Shown: positions 51,185 to 63,308 of the stretch, piece after piece | Position numbering within the stretch: the first letter of the stretch is position 1 | Layout: each line of letters starts with the position of its first letter | Source of the DNA: Sordariomycetes sp. S80-01Y | Lineage: Eukaryota; Ascomycota; Sordariomycetes | DNA length: 64,000 nucleotides | Direction: 5' to 3' | Assembly: GCA_037042185.1 (NCBI GenBank) | Contig: JAXQJY010000025.1 | Span: 124,001 to 188,000, forward strand | Notes under the pieces: generated by a model | The model's input: only the letters and a program-made list of their open reading frames with translations | What the model was told of the DNA's origin: nothing | Databases searched by the model: none | Position numbers and translations under genes: made by a program

Positions 51185-52534
51185 ATGTCTCTTCTGTCCG
51201 TACTGTTGTACATCAAACGAGGTATTTTCTCAGTATAATGCGCCGAAGTTAGCAAGCTGACGGAATATCTCAGGGAGCCGTCTTCGGAAGGCCTACTCAC
51301 TAAAATCGCCCGGTGATGCGGCCCACCTCGAGCTATTCTCCCGCATCCTCATGGGTCAACAGAAGAGTCTCAGTATGCTCAGAAATTGATCGCTTTTAAT
51401 TCCTTTCTTTGAGTCGCTAATTCATACATAGGCGGACTTTTGGCAGCATTGGAAAAAGGCATACTATTAGAGTGGGAGGATGTTTACGACCTTGTCAATC
51501 CTTTTGGCGACCGTCGGGGTAACGCCTTCGACAGCATGTGGACCTTTGACCTCGATGAAGATGCACTCTTCCTCACAAAGAAGGATTGCCGCTATTCGGT
51601 AGCCCTCAGACTCGCTCGTGAACGAACGCTCACTCTCAACGACTTTGAGCTTGTCAGCTCGTCACCCAAGGAACCACGCCTGGAAGACGAGCCTCTGCCG
51701 GGACCATATTGGGAGCCCAAGCTGCATCCAGACCCAAGGGAAAGGTCCTTCCTCGGCAAGGTCCTCGAAGACTTTTCATACACGTGGCGCCACGTTATTC
51801 GACGACCCATGAACACCAAGACTTTCATGAAGCTAGGATACGCCATCGTCTGGATCTCGCAAACCAAGTTCACTCTACTAGAGCGCACGGGCTTCGAGCA
51901 TATCTCTGACGGAGGGCCATATATTCGTGTGGTGGATCTGCCGGGCTGGGAGACCCCTGACGGAGCGCTCGTCCTGGCAGGATCGTCCTGGTTCGTCCTA
52001 TCGCAGGATATCCAGGAGGGGCTTGAGATGGTGCGAAACCATATGAAGAGTCAATCAGAATTCTCTTGCGCTGCAACTAGTAGCGTCATATATGCGATCC
52101 TGACTCTTCGACGAGTGATTCTCTGCAAAGCTTCAGGAGATGAGCTACTATGGACGCAATCGGAGAGACTATTCGACGGCACTCTTACTTCTTCATCTGA
52201 CACTGCCATTAACATGATTCTCTGGGCAACCAGTGTCTCCAGGACTGGGGAACCTCAAACCAGAATCGACACTTTGCCTGTTGAGGTTCAAGACAGGATT
52301 CTGCAACACGCATATGGGAGCCTCGTCGCGTCAGCCAAATTAGGCTGCGAACTCGGGATAGGATCAACTTTCTCTTGGCTTGACCAAGGTGTCAAGATCG
52401 ACATCATGGAGTCCAAGAGACACCGGGCTGAAAGCTCTCCCGTAGAGTCTCACATACTTCTAAACGGGGTGAAAAGTGGCTTGTCGTACAAGCGGGAGCG
52501 CGGCTACCCGGCTTTCCCTTCTGCGCCCAGATAG
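51185..52534 (+). CDS. Uncharacterised fungal protein, 412 residues
   Basis: Three exons (51185..51221, 51274..51372, 51432..52534) restore a continuous frame; both introns are short (52 and 59 bp) with GTATNN donors. I do not recognise the family. It begins MSLLSVLLYIKRGSR, possibly a weak signal anchor. It then has L-F-S-R-I-L-M-G-Q-Q-K-S-L and an acidic/aromatic stretch W-E-D-V-Y-D-L-V-N-P-F-G-D. A central R-H-V-I-R-R-P-M-N-T-K-T-F segment is followed by L-P-V-E-V-Q-D-R-I-L, which resembles the opening of an F-box-like helix (L-P-x-E-[IV]-x-x-x-[IV]) but is placed unusually late, near residue 320. No catalytic motif is visible. Confidence 0.75.
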
Positions 52535-53117
52535 GTCTAGGTTCAGAAAGTTTGCTATGGATAATATCGAATGATGGTTTACTACTCCAATAATGATCGG
52601 TGATGGAGGAATACCATCTTGGAAAGGGGCGCAAAGACGCTGAGCAGCCACAGGTAGGAAGTTACTGGGAGGGCACCGAGACAAGCGCAGATCAGCCAAT
52701 GACATCCTCTCAAGCATCGACTTCCGGGGCTCCAGCACGGCGCCGGTCGGCCGGCGACACAGGTGCTGACGGAAGGCAGGAACGTTTCAAGATGCCCACC
52801 TGCTCCTTCCTGCCTGAGGAACACTAAAACTCCCAAATTGAGCCCATGAGGGATCTAGGCTTCACTTAACATTTAATGCACCGAAAATGTCAGATTATAC
52901 ATTTACTGTAGAAGTAACAACCTGGAAGGCCAGCCACAGACCAACGGCACATCCTCGGCCACCCGGCGGTTGCCGACATGCGGACGTGGCTGACCAATCC
53001 AAGCTGCTGAATTTAATTTCCAACATCTTCAACCCGCCGTCACCCCAACCCCAGGCTCAGGCTTCCCAACAAGCATCCCACCCCATCCTCCCCCCAGACA
53101 CAGAAACAACCACCGCA
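52535..53117. other. Intergenic spacer
   Basis: 3' region of the 412-residue gene and promoter of the BolA-like gene. The frame of the BolA gene is open back to an ATG at 52887, but the sequence there looks untranslated. Confidence 0.5.
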
Positions 53118-53468
53118 ATGAGGCTCTCGTCAATAGCACGTCTCGCCCCCCGGGCAAATCTCGCCCTGCCGCGCGTCACGCCCCTGCGCCGCCTCTACAG
53201 CTCCGACGCCGACTCCTCCATGACGCCCACCGAGGCCGAGATCGCCTCGTCCCTTTCGTCAAACGACACGCTCAAGCCCACGCACTCGGTCCTCGTGCGC
53301 GACGTCTCGGGCGGCTGCGGGAGCATGTACGCCATCGACATTGCCTCGCAGGCCTTCAAGGGCAAGGGCTTGCTGCAGCAGCAGAGGCTGGTCACCAAGG
53401 CGCTGGGAGAGAGGGTCAAGGAGTGGCATGGGGTGCAGATTCGCACAAGTCTGCCGCCGACGGAATGA
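53118..53468 (+). CDS. Mitochondrial BolA-like protein (BOL3 type)
   Basis: A single exon of 116 residues. The first about 30 residues (MRLSSIARLAPRANLALP) are rich in Arg, Leu and Ala without acids, a good mitochondrial presequence. The BolA domain follows: S-V-L-V-R-D-V-S-G-G-C-G-S-M-Y (59-73), including the conserved C-G-x-M-Y, then F-K-G-K-G-L-L-Q-Q-Q-R-L-V and the ending W-H-G-V-Q-I-R-T. Family members of this type help insert 4Fe-4S clusters into mitochondrial enzymes, working with Nfu1 and monothiol glutaredoxin. The ATG at 53118 is chosen because the longer frame upstream adds unrelated sequence. Confidence 0.92.
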   Translation: MRLSSIARLAPRANLALPRVTPLRRLYSSDADSSMTPTEAEIASSLSSNDTLKPTHSVLVRDVSGGCGSMYAIDIASQAFKGKGLLQQQRLVTKALGERVKEWHGVQIRTSLPPTE

Positions 53469-53918
53469 AGGGTATAGACGGATCAAATGGGACATGTTCG
53501 CGCCATGTCAAGTTCTGCGGGCACGCGCTCGCGCTCGCGCCTGGGCGCATTGTACGATAATGGAGAGTCGCTGCGAACACAGCTGGCGGCGGGGACAACG
53601 CCAGCGTATGGTTACAATACTTGCACGCACGTGTACATTAGGCGTTGGCGCATCTGCTCATCTCGCACAAATCGAGACAGATAAGGCACGTGTACGCTCG
53701 ACCTGAGGTCCATTGGGGGGGGCGAATCGCTGGAGGACTCACTCACGGGCAAATGTACGAACAGTCTAAGATAATTGTATTCATCTAGTACACCAACGCC
53801 ATATATGTTTTCTCAAGAACATGAAACATGGCCAGCTCATATGAAACCAAATAACAATGACACTCAAGAAGGACACCAACTCAATATCGCTCTAACCTCC
53901 CTTCACACATCTCGGTGC
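53469..53918. other. Convergent 3' spacer
   Basis: Lies between the stops of the BolA-like gene and the acetyl-CoA carboxylase gene. It contains a GCGCTCGCGCTCGCGC-type run near 53523, and otherwise nothing. Confidence 0.5.
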
Positions 53919-56900
53919 TTACTCTTGGAGGTACTCAAGGAGGCTCTCCCGCTCCTCCACGGGCATCATCCTGAGCACCTCACGAACACCCCTCCAGCCG
54001 GCCTTGGCGTTGCCACGCACAAGACCAGCCACCTCGCTCGAGAGCTTCTCCGCCCTGAGCGCATCCACCTTCTCGCCTATGCTCTTCCTCTCCTTTTCGT
54101 ACCACTCAGTCACGGCGCGGTCGTCCTTCTCCCAGTCCACGATGCCCGACCAGCTGTGCAGGATGTGCTGGTTGTGCGCCCGGATCTCGCTCGTCTTGGC
54201 AGTGCTCTGGTTGGGGTTGGCGGCGATGGAAGACGTGGCCATGCGCTTGAGGATGTGCTCTTCGTTGAGTCTGCGGCGCAGACGCCAGTAGAAGAAGCGG
54301 CGGGCGTTGGTCCACTCAAGTTGGTCGCGGATGACGCCCTTGGCCTTCATGCGACCGGCGCGGTCGTGAAGGTCAGCGTACTGCACAGCAATCTGCGCGT
54401 AGACGGGCAGAAGCTGCTTCTCGCGGGCGACCATCTTGCTCTTGACCTCCTCGACGGCGTCCTTGGAAAGCGTCTTGTCTGCCAGCTGCTCCTTGAGGGC
54501 AGCGTAGGTGGGGTCCATGCGAGCCATGGTCTGTAGCTGCTTGTCCTTCTTGTACTTGATGCCAATGATACCTTCGGGCTCAAGCACACCTCCGCGAGCT
54601 TCCACGTCAGCGTACATCTCCATGGTGTCGGGAGCAATGGTAGGATCAACAACGACCCAAGAACCACCACGCAGCTCGCCGAAGGGAGGGATGTAGATGA
54701 AGATCGGCTGCTCGAACTTGGTCAGGGCGTCAACAATGAAGGAGCCGTACTTGAGAACCTCGTTGAACATGTCGCGCTGTCCACCAGAGAAACCACGCCA
54801 GTTGGCGAGAATCATGAGCGGCAGCTGCTCTCCATGGTTGAAGTCATTGATGGCCTGCGCCGTCTTGAACGCCGAGTTGGGGTACCACACGCCACCGGCC
54901 TCGTTGCCAACTTGCTCAATGGAGTCGGGGTTAGCAGGGTCGGCAGGGGTGATGTTTTCGACGGAGCGGGTCTCGACGGCGATGACACCCATAGGGATGC
55001 CTCCGAGACGAGCCCGACCAACGACAACGGTCTGGGCCCATCCACCGAGAGTCTCAACGAACGAGTTCTTGTCGAACAGACCACTCAAGTACGAGCCGTC
55101 CTCCTCGCGCTTGCCGTCGATCATCCAGCGCACATCGTAAGGCTGACGATGGGGCGGGAAGTAGGTGATATCGCGATCCCAGTCCTCGGCACCCATGCTG
55201 AGAGCAACAGGGCTGTTGCGCTTCTCAGGCACGAACGACAACCATTCGACGATGCGCGACACACCAGCAAAGTCGTCATTGGCGGTCATGTGGGACACAC
55301 CATTGCGGTACATGATCTGGGTGCCACCAAGCTGCAGATTGGAGGTGTACACTTCACGGCCGAGCAGGTTGTTGAGAGCGGGAGCACCAGTCAGGATGAT
55401 GGGCTGACCCTCGATCTGAACGACACGCTGACCGAGACGGACGAGGTAGGCACCAATACCAACGGAACGGCAGGTGACCAAAGTGATGGTGAAGATGTCG
55501 TTGTAGGCACGGCTGGTGGCACCAGCGATCAGACCAGAGCCCCTCAGACACTCCACACCGAGGCCGTCCTCCTTTCCGATGATTGTGACAATCTTGTGCC
55601 TCTTCTCGCCGGCCTCGGACACTGTCTCGGTGATGACGGTGTCCTTGAAGCGCTCATGGGCCTCATCGTCCAAGTAGAGGTAGCTGAAGCCAGCGTCGGG
55701 CTTGTCGGCCACGTTCCAAGCGACCTTGAAGTAAGGCATCAGCTCCTCTGCTATGCCAAGACGGGCACCAGAGTTGGCAGAGAGGTAAATTCGAGGGATG
55801 CCGAGCTTGCGAGCGAGCTCCGTGCACTTGTGGAAGAAGTTATCCTCCTTAGGACCGAAAGAACCAATCTTGTAGGTGATGTCGTTGGCTACGACGATGA
55901 AGCGACGGCCGTTGGGGTACTCGGGGGTGCGAGCCCTGAAAATCCAACCGACCATACCGCAAGTGTTAGTGCCAGGGTCACGGTTAACCTCCTCCAAGTT
56001 GTCTTTGTCGTCGAGAACGAGCTCAGTGAAGGCGAGGCAGTCGCCGGTCTTAGGCTGCTGTGGTTGAAGGCTTGGCTGCTTTTTGACAATTGTAGTCCAA
56101 GTGTTCTGGATAGCTTGGCGGAACAGCTCCGGGAAATCATACACGTATTGAGTTCCCATCAAGTGAGCCTTGTAGCGTTTGGGCTGCAGCCAGTTCTTGG
56201 TAGGGTAGGGGGTACCGACGGGAAGCAAGTGCATTGGGCCCTTCTCCTTGGTTCCGCCGACGCTGTGGAGCAGCCAGCCTTCCTTCGCCGGGCCCTTCTC
56301 TGGCCTGCGCTCAGCGTAAAGGTCGACATCCACAATGAAGCCAGAAGTGTTGGTGATGATGACTCGCAAGGGGTAGGGCTGGCCAGTGCTAGGGTCAGTG
56401 CAGATGATGCGGATCTCGACTTGAGAAACACGCAGTCTCCACGCGCGCGCCCCAAAGCGGTCCAGGAAGCCTTGCAAGCTCTGCTCAACCTCCCGCGGGT
56501 GCAGCTGGAAGACAGGCGTGAAGTTCATGAAGATGTGGTTCAAGTCGGAGTTGTTGCTGCCGAGAATCTCGAGAGCATCGAAAATGTCGTTGATAACGCG
56601 ATCGGCTTCCGAGATCAGGTACTCAGCGGTAGGGATCTCATCCCTGAGGCGGCCAGGACGGATGACGGCGCGGGTGAAGTAGCGCTTGTCGGTATCTACG
56701 TTCTTGCCGATACCCTCGTACACGTGAATGTTCTTGTTCTCCGTGAAGACCGGCTTGATGTTGAACTTGGATAGGCGGTTGAGCTCAAGCTGGAAAGCCG
56801 TAGCAGGTTCGCTGTGACGGATGGGTGCATCTTCCTCGTAGCCGGGCCCACGGAAGGTGTAGTAACGGGGGTACGAGCCATCGCGGTGACCACAGATGAA

Positions 56901-59900
56901 AGTCACACGGCGAACATTGCGAGCGAGAAGTTCATCCTTGAACTGCTCAATGATTGGCTCGAGGCGCTCCAAAGTCTCCGCGTCATTGATGCTCTCAGCA
57001 TCACGGACAGCAATGTTGATCACGCCAGAGAGCTCACCCAGAGTCACCTTCTTCGGGCGAGCAGCCTGTGTGGGGTTGCGCTGGCGGCTGAGGTCGCTCT
57101 TCAGAGTCGGACCTTCGTCGCTGTCACCGCTTTCATTGACGAGAGCGTCGAGGGCCTTCTGAAGAGCCTCGTCGGTCTCGTCAATGTACTTGCAGGGCAC
57201 AATGACACCGCGGCGGTTAGGCTCCGGCGCCATCTGAGAGTTGATATAGGACATGTCGCTCACAGACCGAATGCGAGCACCGAGGCCGCCGTCTGCCTCG
57301 CCGAACTCTCCGGGTGTAGGAGGGGTCGAAGGAACAGGGGACTCCAAGGGAAGACCAAACTCAGAATGGCCAACATTGCGGAGGTTGAAGTTCCAGCACA
57401 GCAGGTGAGGAGAGTCGGTGTCCTCGGCGTGGTACTCGAGCTTCTTCAGATTGTAGGCACGGTAGGCACGGCGCACGTAAACCTCGAGAGCGGCAAGACC
57501 AACCCAAGGGTCTTCGTATGCGAAGAAGAGAGTCAAGACGTCGAAGACAGTGTACTTCGAGTCGACAACCTCTTTGATAATGTCGAGGCTGGGCTCCCGA
57601 TGATCCCATCCAGACTCGCCGTAGCGGGACTCGATGACCGATGAGCGAAGGATGTGCTCCATCTGAGAAGCGCGCTCCTCAATAGACGGAAGAGAGCACT
57701 GGATCATGATCTCACGAGCCTTGAGTGACACCTTGGAGGTAGCACGGGACGCCTGAAGTTCGGTGAGATGGCGGAGGGTATCGCGGAGATGCTTGGCCAC
57801 GTTGCCGACATTGGGCTTGTTAGGCCTGTACTCGTCGAGGATTGCGAGGACGAGGTTGCTCTTTGCGCTGACGCGGCTGTGCGACAAGACAATCTGGACA
57901 ACCTTGGGGATGTCCTCCTTGTTCTGATCACGGAGCTTAAGAACAACTGTCTCCTGCTGAGGCTCGTTCATGAAGAGCTTCTCAACCTCCCAGAAGGCGT
58001 CCAAAAGACTCTTGATGGCATTCAGCTCGCGAACCTTCTGTCCCTCAGCGTATTGGTTGAGGACGTCGGTGAGGGGAGCCAGCGTGGCCTTGAGCGCCTC
58101 GGCGTCGCCGGGTGCAACACTCTCCTCGAGGAACTTGCTGAATGTCTTGAGCAAGGTCTTAGAGGGAAATTCGGACTGACGACTTCTTGCACGCTCCACC
58201 ACCTGGGTGAAGAGAGAATCAAGCTTTTGGGGCATGCGAGCGTGCAGGGCAGAGAACTGAGCATTCCACTCGCTGTAAGGTAGCTCAGGGTCACGCATGA
58301 CAGCAACCAGCTCCTTGAGGGTAGCAGCCATGATGACCGAGTTGTCGTAACCCTGAAGAATGTTGAACAAGGTGCTGTAGAGGAGGTTGAAACGCTGGGC
58401 AGCCTTGTTACCGACCACAACAGGCTCGCCATATGCGGGTAGCTTGCCAACGAAAGGCTGGGCTTGTTTCACGCGGGTAGGATCGTCAAGCGCCAAAATA
58501 CCAAGGATATCACCAGCCTCGAGACCAGCACCAGGCTGCTTGATCAGCTGAACGACACCGTCTTCCTGGGCGATCAAGGGCATATGCATCTTCATGACTT
58601 CAACTTCAGCGAAGGTCTGGCCAGCACGGACGTGCGCGCCGTTCTCGACCGAGTACTTGACCAGCTTTCCAGGAGAAGGCGTGCGAAGCTGAGTAGGGTC
58701 GTTCTCCTGTTCTAGCAAACACGTCTTGGAGTCAACAGACAACCGAGTAGCACCGACTTCTTCCTTCCAATAAACGTTGTGGGAGTGACCATCCAACAGA
58801 ATTAGAAGACCACCGTCACGGAGAGCGCGGACGCCGACGGCGCACTTGGATCCGTTGATGAACAAGTGGTAGCTGTCCGCGCTGGAACGAGTCACGGTGA
58901 ACTTGTATCGGTAGCCATCGTAGATGAAGTCGATGGTGAAGACAGTCTTGAGGATATGACTGGGAGGGACTTGTCCCTTCTCGAGGCCAGCGCGGTAGGT
59001 GGCCAGGCACTCTTCACTAGCGATATGGGCTTTGGTGATAGCACCACAGACCACGGCAAGCATAGTGTCAGGGCGCTCAGCCGTCAAGCGCTTCGAGATG
59101 AGCTCATCAAGCCATCCAGTGGAGATGGTGTTCTCCTCGAAATCTTCTGTCTCGAGAAGCTTGATGAGGTACTCGACGGTGGTCTTGAAGTCACCGCGAA
59201 TGCTCAACTCCTTGAGCGCAATAACCATGTGTTTCCGCGATGCCTGTCGGTTCTCGCCGTAGGCGAAAATGTGACCGAATTGAGAATCCGAGTAACTGTG
59301 AATACCACCCTGAGTACCGACCGAGAAGTAACCCCACACATTGGAGCTACTCCGGAAGTTCAGCTCGTGCATGACACCGTTGGAAGGCTTGAAACCCTCA
59401 CCAGGGTCCTCGGACGTAATACGACAAGCAGTGGTGTGGCCCTTGGGAGTCGGACGGCGCTGTGTCTGCGCGGTACCCTCGTTCTTGAACTCGAAGTCAA
59501 TGTCGCTCGAGGTCTTGGGGTCAACGCCGTACAGCAGGCGAATATCGCGGATGCGGTGCAGAGGAAGACCCATGGCAATCTGGAGCTGAGCAGCAGGCAG
59601 GTTGACGCCGGAGACCATCTCGGTAGTGGGATGCTCGACCTGAAGACGAGGGTTGAGCTCGAGGAAGTAGAACTTGTCGTCGGCGTGCGAGTACAGGTAC
59701 TCGACGGTACCAGCAGAGACATAGCCGACCAGCCTTCCGAGACGGACAGCAGCCTGTTCCATCTGCTTGAATGTGTCAGGCTTGGCAATCGTGACTGGGG
59801 CCTCCTCGATAATCTTTTGGTGACGACGCTGGACCGAGCAGTCGCGGCCGAACAACGAAATGTTGTTGCCGTACTGATCAGCCAGCAGCTGCACCTCCAA

Positions 59901-60895
59901 ATGCCTGGCGTTACCTGCCAACTTCATGATAAAGATGGGAGATCCGGGGATCTCGCTGGCGGCAGCCCTGTACAGAGCCTCGAAGTCCTCCTCGCCGAGG
60001 GCCTTGCGAATACCCTTGCCGCCGCCACCCTCGGATGCCTTGATCATGACGGGGAAGCCGATCTCCTTGGCCTTCTCGAGACCTTCCTGCCACGAATGCA
60101 CGCAACCCTTGTCATATACATCGTCAGGGACTGTCACGATGTCCTTGTCGTCGATCTCCACCTCGTCAACTCCGGTTCCCGACCAGGGAATACATGGTAC
60201 ATCGGCGTGCTGGGCGACAATTGTGGAGGAGATCTTGTCACCGAGCGAACGCATTGCTGAACCGGGAGGACCGATGAAGACAATCTTTTTCGGCGAGGCA
60301 GCGAGCGATTCTGGCAGTTTCGGGTTTTCTGAGGCGTGTCCCCTGTAGCCGCGTTAGTCCGTTTCCTCGGAAGGTTCGATTGTGACCTACCATCCAGCCC
60401 AGACGGCGTGTACGTCCATGCGCTCCGCAATATCCACAATGAGCTCGACGTTGGCGTAGTTGTGATTGTTGGTGCCGCCGGGGACCTCGACGTAGTGATC
60501 CGCCATGCGGATGTAGTCTGCGTTGGCCTGCAGATCCTCGGGGGTGGCCATGACGGTGAAGTGGACGGCGCGCTCGTCGCCAAACATTTCGTAGGCCCAT
60601 TTCCGGACCGAGCGAATCTCCTTGACGGCGGCGATACCGTTGTTTGCGATCAGAACCTGCTCGAGTCAGCCCGGTTACCCCTCCCGCTGCCAGCTGAGCT
60701 GGGGGCAGCTCTAGATTTACTCACGTTTGTGATGACGGTGTGGCCGTCGTTCTGGCTCACAAAGTCCTTGACCTTGCTGGGAGGAGCATTCTCCAGGCGG
60801 TTGCCTCCAATGAAGTGGTCCGCGATGTTGTGCTGCTCCGCGTAGGAGACCTTGCCGTTGGCGTGCGGCGTGGAGCCATTGGTTGTTTCGGCCAT
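53919..60895 (-). CDS. ACC1: Acetyl-CoA carboxylase, multidomain cytosolic
   Basis: Three exons, read leftward: 60895..60725, 60656..60391 and 60342..53919, encoding 2286 residues, the normal fungal length. The enzyme makes malonyl-CoA from acetyl-CoA, bicarbonate and ATP, the committed step of fatty-acid synthesis. Order: a biotin carboxylase domain (N-terminal 550 residues, with [10 protein letters not shown] and the ATP loop E-G-G-G-G-K-G-I-R), then the biotin carrier with K730 in V-M-K-M. Next comes the long ACC central region (with S-D-M-S-Y and Y-P-R-Y-Y-T-F-R), and finally the carboxyltransferase halves with S-G-A-R-L-G and [12 protein letters not shown]. Two short introns near the 5' end interrupt otherwise continuous coding. 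Strong codon bias creates long open frames on the opposite strand, which are shadows. Essential housekeeping gene. Confidence 0.98.
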
Positions 60896-63308
60896 GGCTG
60901 CGGTTTGTATTTGTTGCTGTTCAGGCTCAGATGACCATGAACCTTGCGGCGAAAAGGGAGGAGGAAGAATTAGGAGTAGTCGCCGAGTCTACACGATGCG
61001 CCAACGCTGTCCTGTCCGTACCCGCTGGAACAAAGCAAGCGAAGCACACAGTGGATTAGAAGGTCGTAAGGATAAAGGGGGGGTGTCCGTCTCTAGTCAT
61101 GCGACGGATGGTAGTAGTGAAGAATGTCGAGTATGGGACTCGTAGAGATAATGAGAAGGAAGAGGAGGAGGAGGAGTCGGGAGGTAGGGAGCAGGAGTGA
61201 AAAGAAGAAGCAGTTTTCGGTGACCGAGCCGGACGTGACGGCAGAAAAGTTTGGGATGGACGGAGGCCGAAGATCTGTTGGGAGATACAGCCATTAGCGT
61301 GTCTGGCTCAGTGATCAGGGGTCCGATTGCTGCAGCGCCAGTGGGTGGGTGCGCCAGCGGCCAGGGGGAGGGAGGGGCCAGTGCTGCTGGAGCCCACGGC
61401 TGCGGGTGGTGGTGGGCGGCCCTGGCTGGTCGAATGCACGTCCAAGTTCTGTTGAAGCGACTGAGGGTGTTGGCGGTAGAAGAAGAAGCAGAAGAAGATG
61501 CCGTGCGACTTGAAGCAGCTGCGTCTGATTTCAGAAAGGCCACGTGATGCGTTGCAGGATGACAATGACTATGGAAAGAGCGCTGCTACCTGTATTGTGG
61601 TGGCGGAAGGTGCAACTACCTTGCCCCAAATCTGGAGAAAGCAACTGACCTGCCACTTACACGGCTCTTGGCTGCTCGTCCCTCAACGACTGAACGACGA
61701 CGACCTCATCGGAAGCTCTCAGAACCGGGGAGATACTGTGGGTCAAGGATTACGGGAAGAGAAGGATTCTGCAGCTGTTCTTTCGGACACGACAATATTA
61801 CGGAGTAAAGAATATTGGACTGGACTGGATTGGCTTTGGGCGGGTTTGGAGCCAAGGTGCAGTTGAGCTCTTAGTGAACTCAATTCCGCTCTCGTCAGGG
61901 TGGCCGTAGCATCTGGGCGGACCGCACCGGTGCTCTAAGGCCTCAAGATAGGGGTGTGCCCCCCATCAACAAAAAGCAAGCGCATCACAAGGGCATCGAA
62001 AGCGGTGTTGTTATTGTTGCGCAGCCTGTAACACAACATACCTTGTACACCCTGGCCGATGCCTCTCGGTATCTTGCAGAAGCGCTGCAGCCCCGAACTG
62101 CAACCTCTCAAGTGATATTGGCCAATCACATATCATATTGGGGCTTCTGACGTATCCAGTTGAGGGGACCAGAGCTCTATCGATAAAAATCACCGACCTC
62201 GATTTCTTTCGGCGATTTCTGGCCTGCAGTCGAGTCCCGGGCGAGAGGGCTTCGACGAGACACGAAAACGGCATCTCTTAAAACTGATGAGCTTCGCGTC
62301 CTCTTTCCGTAATGTTCCAAAGTCGACTGTTGCTGGAAATGAGCAGCAAATTTTCATAAGGGGCCTTCCCAAGCCCAAGCTTTTTCGACCCCGGGCGACA
62401 ATCCACCCCAAGCCCCCAACGTGGCGGCTTCCATTGCACCCCCCGGTTGATTCCTTCGACGAGGCTTGACGATAGACAGCCCTGGAAGAACACAATTTCG
62501 TGGCATCGCTGGTCAATAGACCAGCACAGGACTTCTCGTACTCCTCCAGAAAAGTAGACAGGTTCAGTTGAGACGTTTTACTATCAGAATACTTCCAAGT
62601 CCACCCTTCTGGAGAGAGGGCTACCATAGTAGGGGCCTTCCAATCCACACTCCCCAATTGTTGAGTCCTGAATTTCAGCCACTCACATCAAGCGGCTAGG
62701 GGGTGTCCCCATTCTATTTCCCCTCACCCCACAGACCCATTTTGGGCTGTGCCTTTCATTGCCGAGCCTACCCTGCGCTCGGGCACAGATCGCGAGGAGC
62801 TTCATTGGTAATTTCAAGCTTCTCCGAATCGCGTCACGTCAGACAGTACAGTAGGAGCCTCCGGTGAGGCATGCTCGCAGGTCTACGCAAAGTACGTCGC
62901 AATGTCGTTTTATGCTCTTCATTTAGTGTATGTAGGTAGCTTTCCTATCTCCGGCGTCTTATCCATCATCTTCGGCCACAAAAGAAAATCATTCTGTAAA
63001 GTATCGAGGCGTCTGCTATGCCTGCCTTCTTCATGCTCGCTTGCTCACATGGATTATTACCACCTCTTCCAAGTTAAAGAGCAGCCCAACCCGGGTGACC
63101 CTTCCCATCCGCGGATAAAGACATTCCTTGCGCTGCTTGTAGGGAGTATCTCAAGATAAAAAGAATCCGTAATCGTCGTAAATGCAGCAACGCCGTTGTC
63201 CGCGCCCACCGTGCTCATGCCCTGTCCTCTCGCGTTCGCCAAGAAAACAAAACTGTACCCAAAGTTATGAACCGAAGCAAAGATAGAAGCCTGTGTCGGT
63301 CAAGGTCA
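60896..63308. other. 2.4-kb spacer upstream of ACC1
   Basis: The first 600 bp should be the ACC1 leader and promoter. A purine-rich tract at about 61148-61215 (pyrimidine-rich on the ACC1 strand) fits a fungal housekeeping promoter. The 61250-61560 part is GC-rich. The rest, to the stop of the last gene, is without coding signal on either strand. No RNA gene is recognised. Confidence 0.5.
61148..61215 (-). promoter_or_regulatory. Pyrimidine-rich tract in the ACC1 promoter
   Basis: On the ACC1 strand this stretch is nearly all C and T (CTCCTCCTCCTCTTCC-like), 250-320 bp from the ATG. CT-rich blocks near transcription starts are common in highly expressed fungal genes. The role here is inferred from position alone. 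Confidence 0.4.

Noticed and set aside
54834-56774. 646-codon open frame on the plus strand opposite ACC1
   Set aside because: It exactly overlies the carboxyltransferase coding region. Strong codon bias in ACC1 keeps this antisense frame open, and its translation has no domain.
58866-60260. 464-codon plus-strand frame opposite the biotin carboxylase part of ACC1
   Set aside because: Same cause: an antisense shadow of a highly expressed gene.
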